The position numbers were made by a program, and so were the translations under genes. Below are positions 1 to 6,191 of a DNA stretch of 17,335 nucleotides, in pieces. The stretch is from Actinomycetes bacterium. Lineage in GTDB: Bacteria > Actinomycetota > Acidimicrobiia > Acidimicrobiales > SZUA-35. The first letter of the stretch is position 1; each line of letters starts with the position of its first letter. Location of the stretch: assembly GCA_024227975.1 (NCBI GenBank), contig JAAETV010000420.1, positions 1-17,335 of the forward strand, in the 5' to 3' direction. Under the pieces are notes generated by a model. The model saw only the letters and a program-made list of their open reading frames with translations, ran no database searches and was not told the DNA's origin.

Positions 1-267
1 AGCGTTCGTATCCCCACGGTTCTCCGCCCGGCAGCCAACGGCCAATCAGAAGTCGAGGTCGGTGGCGCGACTGTAGGCGAAGTCGTCAAGGGGCTCGTGG
101 CCGAGTATCCAGGTCTCGAAGCAACCCTGATCGATGATGGTGGTGCCATCCGCAAGTTCGTGAACGTCTATGTCAACGACGAAGACATCCGTTTCCTCGA
201 CAAGCTGGAGACCGAAGTGAATGGGGGCGATGAGGTCACCATTCTCCCGGCCGTGGCTGGAGGCTGA
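1..267 (+). CDS. cysO: CysO-type sulfur-carrier protein (MoaD/ThiS fold), 5' end cut by window
   Basis: The frame is open from base 1 and gives 88 visible residues ending in Ala-Gly-Gly before TGA. A C-terminal Gly-Gly is the hallmark of ubiquitin-like sulfur carriers, which carry sulfide as a C-terminal thiocarboxylate. The reading IPTVLRP near the start, FVNVYVNDEDIRF in the middle and VTILPAVAGG at the end closely match M. tuberculosis CysO as I remember it. By that comparison only about three to four N-terminal codons lie outside the window. CysO delivers sulfur to O-phosphoserine bound on CysM, and cysM follows 10 nt downstream, so the pair is a cysteine-biosynthesis operon. The GGAGG inside the last Gly-Gly codons (259-263) may be the ribosome site for cysM. 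The family assignment is strong; the start codon is not visible. Confidence 0.93.
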   Translation, partial: SVRIPTVLRPAANGQSEVEVGGATVGEVVKGLVAEYPGLEATLIDDGGAIRKFVNVYVNDEDIRFLDKLETEVNGGDEVTILPAVAGG

Positions 268-277
268 GACCGAAACG

Positions 278-1228
278 ATGGCCGTGTTCGCTTCGATTCT
301 GGACCTGATCGGGAACACCCCGACGGTTGACGTGAGCCAACTGAGCTCGAAGCCCGGGGTCAAGATCCTGGCCAAACTCGAGAGTTGGAATCCAGCCGGT
401 TCGGTCAAAGACCGCATTGCCATGGCCATGGTGAGGGCGGCCGATGAAGCCGGGGACCTCCAGCCTGGCTGTGTTCTGCTCGAGCCTTCGTCTGGCAACA
501 CGGGTATTGCCTTGGCCATGATCTGTCGGCTACGCGGTTATCAGCTGAAGATCGTATTACCCGAGAGCGTGACCATTGAGCGACGCCACGCCCTTGAAGC
601 ATTCGGGGCCGAGATCATCTCATCTCCCGGACCAGAGGGCTCGAACGGCGCAGTCCGTAGAGCTCGACAACTGGCTGTCGAGAACCCGGATTGGGTCTTC
701 CTCTATCAATACGCGAACGAGGCGAACCCCATGGTCCACTACACGACGACGGGGCCCGAGATCTTGTGTGACGTCCCCGATATCACCCACTTCGTCGCTG
801 GTCTGGGAACGAGCGGGACCCTCATGGGAGTCGGGACCTATCTGAAGGAGCACCGGCCGGACGTGAAGGTCTACGCCGTCGAGCCTCCAAGCGGTGAGCA
901 CGTCGAGGGTCTGCGTAGCCTCGACGACGGCTTCGTGCCCCCGATCTTCGCCAAGTGGGGCGGCATCGACCTGCTCGACGGGAAGCGGATCGTGCGTCCT
1001 GTCGACTCCCTCATCTGGACTCGACGGCTCGCAGCCGAAGCTGGGATCTTCGTCGGCCCGAGCACGGGGGCGGCGTTGGCCGGGGCGGCCAAAGTCGCCG
1101 ATCGGTTGGAGGAGGGAACGGTCGTCTTCGTCGTCAGCGACGGAGGCTGGAAGTACCTCTCGACCGGCCTCTACTCGGGAGATCTCGACGAAGCTGCCGC
1201 GACCCTCGAAGACGTCATCTACTTCTAG
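278..1228 (+). CDS. cysM: O-phosphoserine sulfhydrylase (CysM), PLP-dependent cysteine synthase
   Basis: This 316-residue protein is a fold-type II PLP enzyme making cysteine from O-phosphoserine and CysO thiocarboxylate in the cytoplasm. Visible motifs are the PLP lysine K44 in NPAGSVKDR, the substrate loop PSSGNTG (70-76), and the phosphate-binding GLGTSGTLMG (175-184). R213 in GLRSLDDGF aligns with Arg220 of M. tuberculosis CysM, the residue that selects phosphoserine over acetylserine. The C-terminal GWKYLSTG is also shared with the mycobacterial enzyme. The reading frame extends upstream to an ATG at 221, but that start would overlap cysO by 47 nt and add a stretch unlike the family. ATG 278 gives the expected N-terminus (VFASILDLIGNTP). 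It is translationally close to cysO. A hairpin follows the stop. Confidence 0.95.
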   Translation: MAVFASILDLIGNTPTVDVSQLSSKPGVKILAKLESWNPAGSVKDRIAMAMVRAADEAGDLQPGCVLLEPSSGNTGIALAMICRLRGYQLKIVLPESVTIERRHALEAFGAEIISSPGPEGSNGAVRRARQLAVENPDWVFLYQYANEANPMVHYTTTGPEILCDVPDITHFVAGLGTSGTLMGVGTYLKEHRPDVKVYAVEPPSGEHVEGLRSLDDGFVPPIFAKWGGIDLLDGKRIVRPVDSLIWTRRLAAEAGIFVGPSTGAALAGAAKVADRLEEGTVVFVVSDGGWKYLSTGLYSGDLDEAAATLEDVIYF

Positions 1229-1239
1229 CCGCTCGTCTT

Positions 1240-1262
1240 CCCAGCGCACCCTTGTCGCTGGG
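1240..1262. terminator. Hairpin between convergent cysM and HTH gene
   Basis: A 7-bp perfect stem (CCCAGCG at 1240-1246, CGCTGGG at 1256-1262) with a 9-nt loop sits in the 50-bp gap between two converging genes. There is no T-run on either side. It could terminate transcription from both directions, but the assignment rests on position and stem only. Confidence 0.45.
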
Positions 1263-1278
1263 CCGATCCAGGATCCAA

Positions 1279-1968
1279 TCAGACTTCGCCGAGCCGGCTG
1301 TAGTGGCCAGTCTCCTGTGCCCGTTGACTCCAGGCTGGCTTGGCCGCTCCCTTCGAGCGGTTGCGGCTGCGATCATAACGACGGCGGGACCACCAGCCCA
1401 ACGACGCGATGGCCTCCTCCCGATCGGCTTCGAGGGTCCCGATTCGCGACGCCAGCAGGGAACGTTCGACCCGTTCTTGCTCGATCTGGCTGCGCAGCTC
1501 ATCCGCCCGTCCATCAGCAACAGCCCGATCCCGCTCCAACACTGCCTGAGCCTTCTCGGCTGTCGACAGAGCCTCGGCAGCTTGTCGTCGAGCCTCGGTT
1601 TCTGTTTCGAGCTCGCTGGTCAGGTGGGTCAGTTGCCGGGCAAGGTCGCGAGCTTCGGCTCTGGCTGCGGTGGCTTGAGTCTTGGCCAAGACTACGGCGG
1701 CGTGGGCGGCCATCGACTCGTTCACATAGTGATCGAGCTTCTCGGGGCGAGCGGCCAGCTTGCGGGGTGGGCTGCTGCTCGTGAGGTCGAGAGCCCAGCC
1801 TTCGCGTTCGGCGATGGCGTTCAAGGCTTCCGTTGGTACGGTCCAGCCGCCATCCTGTTTCACTGCTTCAGGAAGGCCGCCACCGTCGAGACGCTGCAAC
1901 AGCGTCTCCCTGGATACGCCAAACGCCTCGGCAGCGTGGTCGATTTCAAGTAGGTCGGCTGAGGTCAC
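1279..1968 (-). CDS. HTH plus coiled-coil protein of unknown function
   Basis: This 229-residue protein is not a named family I recognise. Residues 8-55 read like a MerR/excisionase-type helix-turn-helix (HAAEAFGVSRETLLQRLDGG followed by a short wing-like WTVPTEAL). Residues about 92-188 are rich in Ala, Glu, Arg, Gln and Leu with no proline or glycine-rich breaks, typical of a long coiled coil. The tail (190-229) is basic and contains GWWSRRR. A DNA-binding head with a coiled-coil stalk suggests a regulator or nucoid/chromosome-associated factor, but this is inference. The start is GTG at 1968; an in-frame stop lies shortly upstream, and a promoter whose -10 ends 8 nt before the GTG implies a leaderless mRNA. 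It occupies the slot that a rhomboid-family gene has in the M. tuberculosis cysM-murI interval, on the opposite strand. Confidence 0.8.
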   Translation of the reverse strand: MTSADLLEIDHAAEAFGVSRETLLQRLDGGGLPEAVKQDGGWTVPTEALNAIAEREGWALDLTSSSPPRKLAARPEKLDHYVNESMAAHAAVVLAKTQATAARAEARDLARQLTHLTSELETETEARRQAAEALSTAEKAQAVLERDRAVADGRADELRSQIEQERVERSLLASRIGTLEADREEAIASLGWWSRRRYDRSRNRSKGAAKPAWSQRAQETGHYSRLGEV

Positions 1969-1976
1969 TGCGATGC

Positions 1977-2005
1977 AGGATAGGGAATCGTCGTGACTTC
2001 ATCAA
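1977..2005 (-). promoter_or_regulatory. Promoter of the HTH/coiled-coil gene (leaderless)
   Basis: On the minus strand TTGATG (2005-2000) is followed after 17 nt by TATCCT (1982-1977). The GTG start at 1968 comes 8 nt after the -10 box, so transcription would begin at or within a base or two of the start codon. No Shine-Dalgarno sequence precedes the GTG, in keeping with a leaderless message. Confidence 0.6.
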
Positions 2006-2089
2006 AGTCATTGACCCCAGCCTTCTCTGAATTGTCACTAGTTTGCTGGCGGTTCATATGCGGTGTTGCTTCGACATTCATCTTCCAAT

Positions 2090-2118
2090 TTGACCAAATA
2101 GAGTAGATTCACTAGGAT
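2090..2118 (+). promoter_or_regulatory. Distal sigma-A-type promoter upstream of murI
   Basis: TTGACC (2090-2095), a 17-nt spacer and TAGGAT (2113-2118) make a good housekeeping promoter. The start site would be near 2125, inside the palindrome at 2124-2138. The transcript would carry a 235-nt leader before murI, including the stem-loop at 2179-2213, or could be a short non-coding RNA. Confidence 0.5.
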
Positions 2119-2123
2119 GTGAA

Positions 2124-2138
2124 TACCCATATTGGGTA
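2124..2138. promoter_or_regulatory. Palindrome TACCCA-TAT-TGGGTA at predicted start site
   Basis: A perfect 6-bp inverted repeat with a 3-bp centre overlaps the predicted +1 of the promoter at 2090-2118. This size and placement suit an operator for a dimeric repressor. The divergently read HTH gene next door is a conceivable binder, but nothing in the sequence proves it. Confidence 0.4.
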
Positions 2139-2178
2139 GTGCTTCCCAGAGGAATTGCCGGCTCTTGCGGCTACCGGT

Positions 2179-2213
2179 GACCGTCGGTCGGGCCACACGC
2201 CCAACCGACGGTC
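2179..2213. other. 15-bp stem-loop in the murI leader
   Basis: The arms GACCGTCGGTCGGGC (2179-2193) and GCCCAACCGACGGTC (2199-2213) pair over 15 positions with a single C-A mismatch around a 5-nt loop. No T-run follows, so it is not a classic intrinsic terminator, though it could end a short transcript from the promoter at 2090 or shape the murI leader. Flanking GGTGA (2176-2180) and TCACC (2216-2220) offer an alternative outer pairing. Confidence 0.6.
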
Positions 2214-2325
2214 GATCACCACCCAGATCTGCATCGCCCGGGTTCGGGAGGCGAGGGGCGGGGTCGTTCGTCAGAGAGGCCAAGAATAGATCAGGCCTCG
2301 GTCGGCGCCCAGGGGGTCGGGGTCA

Positions 2326-2354
2326 TTCGCTCACCCTCGTAGGCCGCGTAATCT
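2326..2354 (+). promoter_or_regulatory. Proximal murI promoter (leaderless-type)
   Basis: TAATCT (2349-2354) lies 7 nt before the murI ATG, with a weak -35 TTCGCT (2326-2331) at 17-nt spacing. There is no Shine-Dalgarno sequence before the ATG, so murI may be translated from a leaderless message. The -10 is reasonable; the -35 is poor. Confidence 0.4.
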
Positions 2355-2361
2355 ATGGGCA

Positions 2362-3177
2362 ATGGATGATCGGCCCATCGGGATGTTCGATAGCGGCTTC
2401 GGGGGCCTGACCGTGGCCCGAGCTGTCATCGACCTCCTGCCAACCGAGCACGTCGTCTACCTGGGTGACACAGCCCGCTACCCCTACGGCAGTCGTACTC
2501 AAGAGGAAGTCAGACAGTTCTCTCTCCAGATCGCAACCCATCTCATCGAGAGCTATGACATCAAGCTCCTGGTCGTTGCCTGTAATACGGCAACCGCGGC
2601 CGCTCTCGAGTCGCTGCGTCAGGAGCTGGCTGTACCCGTCATCGGCGTCATCGAGCCAGGGGTCCGAGCACTGGCTCTGGCCACCGAGACGGGGCGAGTG
2701 GGTGTCATTGGGACTGTTGGCACCATCGAGTCAGGGGCCTACCAACAGGCGGTGGTCGAGTGGGCCCCCGAGGTTGAGCTGGCGAGTTCTGCTTGTCCGG
2801 GCTTCGTCGAGTTCGTCGAGCGAGGGGCCATGTCTGGCCATGAGGTCACGCTCCTGGCTTCGCGCTTGCTGGCCCCGATCTCCGCTTGTGGTATCGACGC
2901 CCTCCTCCTTGGTTGTACCCACTACCCCTATCTGGCTCGGGTGATCTCCGACGTGATCGGCCGGGGTGTCGTCCTTGTCTCCTCGGCCGATGAGACGGCG
3001 TTCGCTCTCGCTCGTATGTTGGCTGTGGCTGGCATCGGCAATGGGAGCAACGAACCCGGAAGCCACCGCTTCATTTCGTCGGGCAATGTCGACGCCTTCG
3101 TAGCCCTCGGAAACCGCCTCCTCGGCCCAGAGCTGGTCGACGCCGAGACGTGGAACCCAGCCAGGCTGTCCGCGTAG
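2362..3177 (+). CDS. murI: Glutamate racemase
   Basis: This 271-residue cytoplasmic enzyme interconverts L- and D-glutamate to supply D-Glu for peptidoglycan. The family signature is complete: FDSGFGGLTV near the start (9-18), GDTARYPYG (35-43), the first catalytic cysteine C74 in VACNTATA, and the second, C185, in GCTHYPYL. Length is normal for MurI. ATG 2362 places the N-terminus right at the conserved first strand (RPIGMFDSG), as in known racemases. No ribosome site is visible; a -10-like box 7 nt upstream suggests leaderless initiation. It lies in a conserved actinobacterial order between the cysteine genes and rph-rdgB, separated from rph by 120 nt with its own promoter. Confidence 0.96.
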   Translation: MDDRPIGMFDSGFGGLTVARAVIDLLPTEHVVYLGDTARYPYGSRTQEEVRQFSLQIATHLIESYDIKLLVVACNTATAAALESLRQELAVPVIGVIEPGVRALALATETGRVGVIGTVGTIESGAYQQAVVEWAPEVELASSACPGFVEFVERGAMSGHEVTLLASRLLAPISACGIDALLLGCTHYPYLARVISDVIGRGVVLVSSADETAFALARMLAVAGIGNGSNEPGSHRFISSGNVDAFVALGNRLLGPELVDAETWNPARLSA

Positions 3178-3197
3178 CCCCAGCCGCGGCCCAGCCG

Positions 3198-3225
3198 TTG
3201 ACCAGGCACCGTTGGCCGCTATAAC
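3198..3225 (+). promoter_or_regulatory. Promoter of rph-rdgB
   Basis: TTGACC (3198-3203), a 16-nt spacer and TATAAC (3220-3225) form one of the best promoter matches in the window. The predicted start is about 3232, giving a leader of roughly 65 nt before rph. Confidence 0.65.
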
Positions 3226-3232
3226 CGGAGGT

Positions 3233-3248
3233 GTTCGCCGCGGCGAAC
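3233..3248. promoter_or_regulatory. Perfect 16-bp palindrome just after rph start site
   Basis: GTTCGCCGCGGCGAAC is an uninterrupted perfect palindrome beginning about one base after the predicted transcription start of rph-rdgB. That position favours an operator blocking initiation or early elongation; as RNA it could also fold into a short hairpin. Its half-site order (GTTC then GAAC) is the reverse of the actinobacterial LexA box, so it is not an SOS box. Confidence 0.5.
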
Positions 3249-3282
3249 CCACCTGCGCCACGGGGGCGCGCCATGACCGACC

Positions 3283-3288
3283 AAGGAG
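3283..3288 (+). promoter_or_regulatory. Ribosome binding site deciding the rph start
   Basis: AAGGAG lies 3 nt before an ATG at 3292 but 9 nt before the in-frame ATG at 3298. The spacing, and the usual N-terminus MRPDGR of RNase PH, favour 3298. Confidence 0.7.
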
Positions 3289-3297
3289 CCAATGCAA

Positions 3298-4023
3298 ATG
3301 CGACCAGACGGACGAGCCAACGACGAGCTGCGACCGGTTTCATTCGTTCGCGACTTCACCGATATGGCTGACGGCTCGGTGCTGGTGAGCTTCGGCCGGA
3401 CACGAGTGCTGTGTACGGCCTCGATCGACGATGACGTTCCTCGCTGGATGCGTGATACCGGCAAGGGCTGGGTCACCGCCGAGTACTCCATGCTGCCCGG
3501 CTCCAGTGCTGAGCGGATCAGGCGTCGGACTTCTGGCCGTGACCAGGAGATACAGCGGCTCATTGGTCGCAGCTTGCGGGGGGTGTGCGACATGGAGGCA
3601 CTGGGGGAGCGCAGCATCACGGTCGATTGTGATGTGCTCCAGGCCGACGGAGGCACCAGAACAGCCTCGATCTGTGGTGGCTATGTCGCCCTCCACGACG
3701 CTTTGACCCGGTTGGTCGCGGCCGGCAAGCTGGCCTCACATCCTCTGATCGATGAGTGCGCAGCCGTGAGTGTCGGGATCATCGACGGTGAGTGTCGCCT
3801 CGACCTTCCCTATGTCGAAGATGCCGGAGCCGAGGTCGACATGAACGTCGTCATGACAGGTTCGGGTAGCTTCGTCGAGGTTCAGGGAACGGCCGAGGGT
3901 GCGGTCTTTGCCCGAGATCAGCTGAACACATTGCTCGATCTGGCCGCCGACGGGATCAGGGAGATCGTCAAGGCCCAGCGGGATGCAGTCGCCGACCCTC
4001 CCCAGGCCAGAAACGACCGATGA
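3298..4023 (+). CDS. rph: Ribonuclease PH
   Basis: This 241-residue phosphorolytic 3'-to-5' exonuclease trims tRNA 3' ends, releasing nucleoside diphosphates. It begins with the canonical MRPDGR (1-6). Other family features are [13 protein letters not shown] (57-69), the arginine-rich [22 protein letters not shown], the phosphate-binding GGTRTAS (118-124), and the acidic catalytic stretch around [12 protein letters not shown] (172-183). Length is typical. A second ATG six bases upstream is in frame but too close to the AAGGAG site. The 3' end overlaps rdgB by the four bases ATGA, so the two are translationally coupled. The operon has its own promoter with a palindrome at the start site. The rph-rdgB pairing matches the rphA-Rv1341 order in M. 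tuberculosis. Confidence 0.96.
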   Translation: MRPDGRANDELRPVSFVRDFTDMADGSVLVSFGRTRVLCTASIDDDVPRWMRDTGKGWVTAEYSMLPGSSAERIRRRTSGRDQEIQRLIGRSLRGVCDMEALGERSITVDCDVLQADGGTRTASICGGYVALHDALTRLVAAGKLASHPLIDECAAVSVGIIDGECRLDLPYVEDAGAEVDMNVVMTGSGSFVEVQGTAEGAVFARDQLNTLLDLAADGIREIVKAQRDAVADPPQARNDR

Positions 4024-4643
4024 GCACCGATCCGGCGGACGGAGCACAAGTGGTTTGCCGCCTGGTGTTGGCCACAGCCAACCAAGGCAAGGTGAGCGAG
4101 ATCCGTCAGCTGCTTGGTGATCGCTATGAGGTAGTGGCCCGCCCCGCAGACCTAGCCGAAACGATCGAGGACGGGGAGACGCTCGAAGCCAATGCCCTCA
4201 AGAAGGCCCGTGAGGTGGCGGCCAGCGCCAATGCACTTGCTGTCGCCGACGACACCGGACTGTTCGTCGATGCTCTCGACGGTCGTCCCGGCGTCCACTC
4301 GGCCCGCTATGCCAGCCCCGAGGCCGACGACGAGGCCAATATCGACAAGCTGCTCAGTGAGTTGGCCGAGATCAGCGAGGATGGTGGCCGGAGGGCGGCC
4401 TTCCGTACCGTTATGGCGGCTGTGTGGCCCGAAGGCAACGAGCTGTTGGTCGAGGGCATGGTCACCGGCCACATCAGCCAAGCCCGCCGGGGATCGGCCG
4501 GGTTTGGCTACGACCCGGTCTTCGTGCCCGCTGAGGGCGATGGTCGAACCTTCGCCCAGATGACGGGGGAGGAGAAGAACCGGATCAGCCATCGGGGACG
4601 GGCCGTTGCCGGCTTGGTTGCCGCTCTGGTCGAGGGGTCGTAG
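4020..4643 (+). CDS. rdgB: RdgB/HAM1-family non-canonical purine NTP pyrophosphatase
   Basis: This 207-residue enzyme hydrolyses dITP, ITP and XTP to monophosphates and so keeps deaminated purines out of nucleic acids. Family motifs are [11 protein letters not shown] (18-28, triphosphate contacts T19, N21, K24), [20 protein letters not shown] (76-95, with the metal-binding/catalytic acidic pair D77-D78), GFGYDPVF (161-168), and the base-recognition ISHRGRA (189-195). Its ATG overlaps the rph stop. About ten extra residues precede the conserved first strand; a later start is not obvious. The last codons form one arm of a strong hairpin, with the TAG stop in its loop. Confidence 0.95.
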   Translation: MSTDPADGAQVVCRLVLATANQGKVSEIRQLLGDRYEVVARPADLAETIEDGETLEANALKKAREVAASANALAVADDTGLFVDALDGRPGVHSARYASPEADDEANIDKLLSELAEISEDGGRRAAFRTVMAAVWPEGNELLVEGMVTGHISQARRGSAGFGYDPVFVPAEGDGRTFAQMTGEEKNRISHRGRAVAGLVAALVEGS

Positions 4644-4656
4644 CCCTCGACCAGAG
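4624..4656. terminator. 13-bp hairpin terminating rdgB, stop codon in loop
   Basis: A perfect 13-bp stem (CTCTGGTCGAGGG at 4624-4636 with its complement at 4644-4656) encloses a 7-nt loop, GTCGTAG, whose last three bases are the rdgB stop. There is no T-run. The tRNA-Leu gene on the other strand ends 11 nt beyond, so the structure could serve both transcripts. Confidence 0.7.
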
Positions 4657-4666
4657 GGCGATCCGG

Positions 4667-4750
4667 TGCGGACGGGGGGATTCGAACCCCCACACCCGTT
4701 AGGGCGCCAGGACCTAAACCTGGTGCGTCTGCCAGTTCCGCCACGTCCGC
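4667..4750 (-). tRNA. tRNA-Leu, anticodon UAG
   Basis: On the minus strand the acceptor arms GCGGACG (4750-4744) and CGTCCGC (4674-4668) pair fully, followed by discriminator A at 4667. The anticodon stem CCAGG/CCTGG encloses the loop TTTAGGT, giving anticodon TAG for CUA leucine codons. A long variable arm (GCGCCCTAACGGGTGT region) and the T arm GGGGGTTCGAATCCCCC are clear, as expected for a class II tRNA. The 3' CCA is not encoded: CCG follows the discriminator. Confidence 0.96.
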
Positions 4751-4824
4751 ATGGATGACGGCCACGAGCTCGAAATCGGGGCTGAAGCGTCTGGCGGTGT
4801 CCACGGTAGCTCGGTTGGCGGCGG

Positions 4825-4830
4825 TAAACT
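4825..4830 (+). promoter_or_regulatory. -10 box of clpP (leaderless-type)
   Basis: TAAACT ends 8 nt before ATG 4839, so the transcript would begin at or just before this codon. No ribosome site is visible and no convincing -35 is seen. Confidence 0.45.
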
Positions 4831-4838
4831 AGATGATT

Positions 4839-5465
4839 ATGACTAGTCCTGGACTCCCGCAAGCTGAGATCGCTGGCAGCGGTTTCGGTTTCGACATCTA
4901 CCAAGAGCTGCTCAAGAGCCGGATCGTGTTCCTTGGCCAAACGGTTGACGACAAAATCGCCAATTCACTCTGTGCTCAGATGTTGTACTTGGCGAGTCAG
5001 GATCCCGATGAGGACATTTGGCTGTACATCAACTCGCCCGGTGGTTCGGTAACAGCCGGTATGGCCCTCTATGACACCATGCATTTCGTCAAGCCGGAGA
5101 TCGCAACGGTCTGCCTTGGCTTGGGGGCCTCGATGGGTCAGTTCCTGCTCACCGCAGGCTCGGCCGGCAAGCGCTACGCCCTGCCACACTCCCGTGTACT
5201 GATGCACCAGCCAAGTGCCGGGGTCCAGGGTCAGGCCGCTGACATCGCCATCCAGGCCGAGAACTTGGTGAAGATCAAGAAGGAGATGGCGGAGCTGATC
5301 GCCGAGCACTCTGGCCAGCCGGTCGAACAGATCGTGGCCGATTCCGATCGCGATCGCTGGTTCAGCGCCGAGGAGGCCCGTGAGTACGGGCTCCTCGATC
5401 ATGTGATCTCTCGGGCCGGCGACCTCACCGACCTTGCCGACCCCGCCGACGCCACCGACTCCTGA
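4839..5465 (+). CDS. clpP: ATP-dependent Clp protease proteolytic subunit
   Basis: This 208-residue serine protease subunit forms the tetradecameric ClpP chamber fed by Clp ATPases. The catalytic triad is visible: S98 in GLGASMGQFL, H123 in LMHQPSAG, and D172 in DRDRWFSAEEA. The conserved YINSPGGSVTAGMALYDTM (63-81) is also present. The numbering runs one ahead of mature E. coli ClpP. ATG 4839 is chosen because the -10 box TAAACT is 8 nt upstream; an in-frame ATG at 4833 would add two residues. The C-terminus is acidic with Asp-Ala repeats. No second clpP or clpX is adjacent, although actinobacteria often have two clpP genes side by side. The gene converges on rpe with 6 bp between stops. Confidence 0.95.
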   Translation: MTSPGLPQAEIAGSGFGFDIYQELLKSRIVFLGQTVDDKIANSLCAQMLYLASQDPDEDIWLYINSPGGSVTAGMALYDTMHFVKPEIATVCLGLGASMGQFLLTAGSAGKRYALPHSRVLMHQPSAGVQGQAADIAIQAENLVKIKKEMAELIAEHSGQPVEQIVADSDRDRWFSAEEAREYGLLDHVISRAGDLTDLADPADATDS

Positions 5466-5471
5466 TCTGGC

Positions 5472-6182
5472 CTACCGGCGTGGTTCCTGAGCGGACGCTT
5501 TGTCCGCCAGCTCCCTCAACTCCCGCACCCCGGCGGCCAAGCCGTCGGGGTTGCGGTAGAGGGCAGAGCCAGAGATGAACACATTGGCCCCCGCCGTTGC
5601 CGCTCCGCCGATGGTCTCGGCGCTGATACCACCATCGACCTCGAGATCGATCCAGTGGTCGACCGTGTCGAGTAAGGCCCGGGTTGCCACCACCTTGGGC
5701 TCCATCGACGCCAGGTACGTCTGACCCCCGAAACCGGGGTTGACCGTCATCACCAACACCATCTCGATCAGGTCCAGTACATGGGCCACGGCGTCGATGG
5801 GGGTGTGGGGATTGAGAGCAACAGCCGGTGATGCTCCAAGCTGGCCAATGGTGGCCAGGGTTCGATGGAGATGAAGACAGGCCTCAGCGTGGACGATGAT
5901 CGTCTCACAGCCAGCATCGATGAACCGCGACAGCAGATGATCCGGTGCCTCGATCATCAGGTGAGCCTCAAAGGGTGTCTCGACCCTGGGCCTGACCGCG
6001 GCGATCACGTCGGGGCCGAAGGTCAGGTTTGGAACGAAGCGCCCGTCCATGACATCGAACTGGATCCGGTCGACGCCGGCCGCGGCCAGCGCCTCGCACT
6101 CGTCACCCAGGCGGGAGAAATCAGCGGGTAGGACCGAGGGAACGATCATGGTCGAGGGCACGGGAGCATCAGCGGTGGCCAT
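5472..6182 (-). CDS. rpe: Ribulose-phosphate 3-epimerase
   Basis: This 236-residue TIM-barrel enzyme interconverts ribulose-5-phosphate and xylulose-5-phosphate in the pentose phosphate pathway. Motifs seen are VPSVLPADFSRL (14-25), FDVMDGRFVPNLTFG (42-56), EAHLMI (72-77), MTVNPGFGGQ (145-154), EVDGGI (181-186), and the phosphate-binding FISGSALY (202-209). Metal ligands D43, H74 and D183 are in place, but the position usually held by a metal-binding His (His-x-Asp before VMDG) is Q41, read as CAG. The start may be ATG 6182 or ATG 6149; the latter gives 225 residues, closer to typical length. The reading frame runs open far upstream, but that part is antisense to the methyltransferase gene. 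Start 6182 leaves only 9 bp to the divergent neighbour. Confidence 0.92.
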   Translation of the reverse strand: MATADAPVPSTMIVPSVLPADFSRLGDECEALAAAGVDRIQFDVMDGRFVPNLTFGPDVIAAVRPRVETPFEAHLMIEAPDHLLSRFIDAGCETIIVHAEACLHLHRTLATIGQLGASPAVALNPHTPIDAVAHVLDLIEMVLVMTVNPGFGGQTYLASMEPKVVATRALLDTVDHWIDLEVDGGISAETIGGAATAGANVFISGSALYRNPDGLAAGVRELRELADKASAQEPRR

Positions 6183-6191
6183 AGCCTCATC

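Larger units (their letters stand above)
1969..2361. other. Regulatory intergenic region between HTH gene and murI
   Basis: This 393-bp non-coding stretch is locally more AT-rich than its surroundings around 2000-2140. It holds a minus-strand promoter for the HTH gene, a distal plus-strand promoter with a palindrome at its predicted start site, a 15-bp stem-loop, and a proximal promoter just before murI. A plus-strand open frame from 2132 crosses into murI in another frame; it has an Arg/Gly/Pro-rich sequence with no recognisable domain, so I do not call it a gene. Confidence 0.6.

Noticed and set aside
955..1953. Plus-strand open frame across the end of cysM and opposite the HTH gene
   Set aside because: Its sequence has no recognisable domain and its start lies inside cysM in another frame, whereas the minus-strand frame has HTH and coiled-coil character and a promoter.
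2132..2410. 92-residue plus-strand frame running into murI
   Set aside because: It overlaps the murI start in another frame, is Arg/Gly/Pro-rich, and includes the stem-loop; there is no ribosome site.
3233..3248. Palindrome considered as a LexA/SOS box
   Set aside because: The actinobacterial box has GAAC then GTTC with four bases between; here the order is reversed and the centre is longer.
4508..4804. Minus-strand frame containing ADVAELADAPGLGPGA
   Set aside because: This is the familiar false protein made by translating a tRNA-Leu gene; the tRNA at 4667-4750 explains it. The same applies to the frame at 4152-4940.
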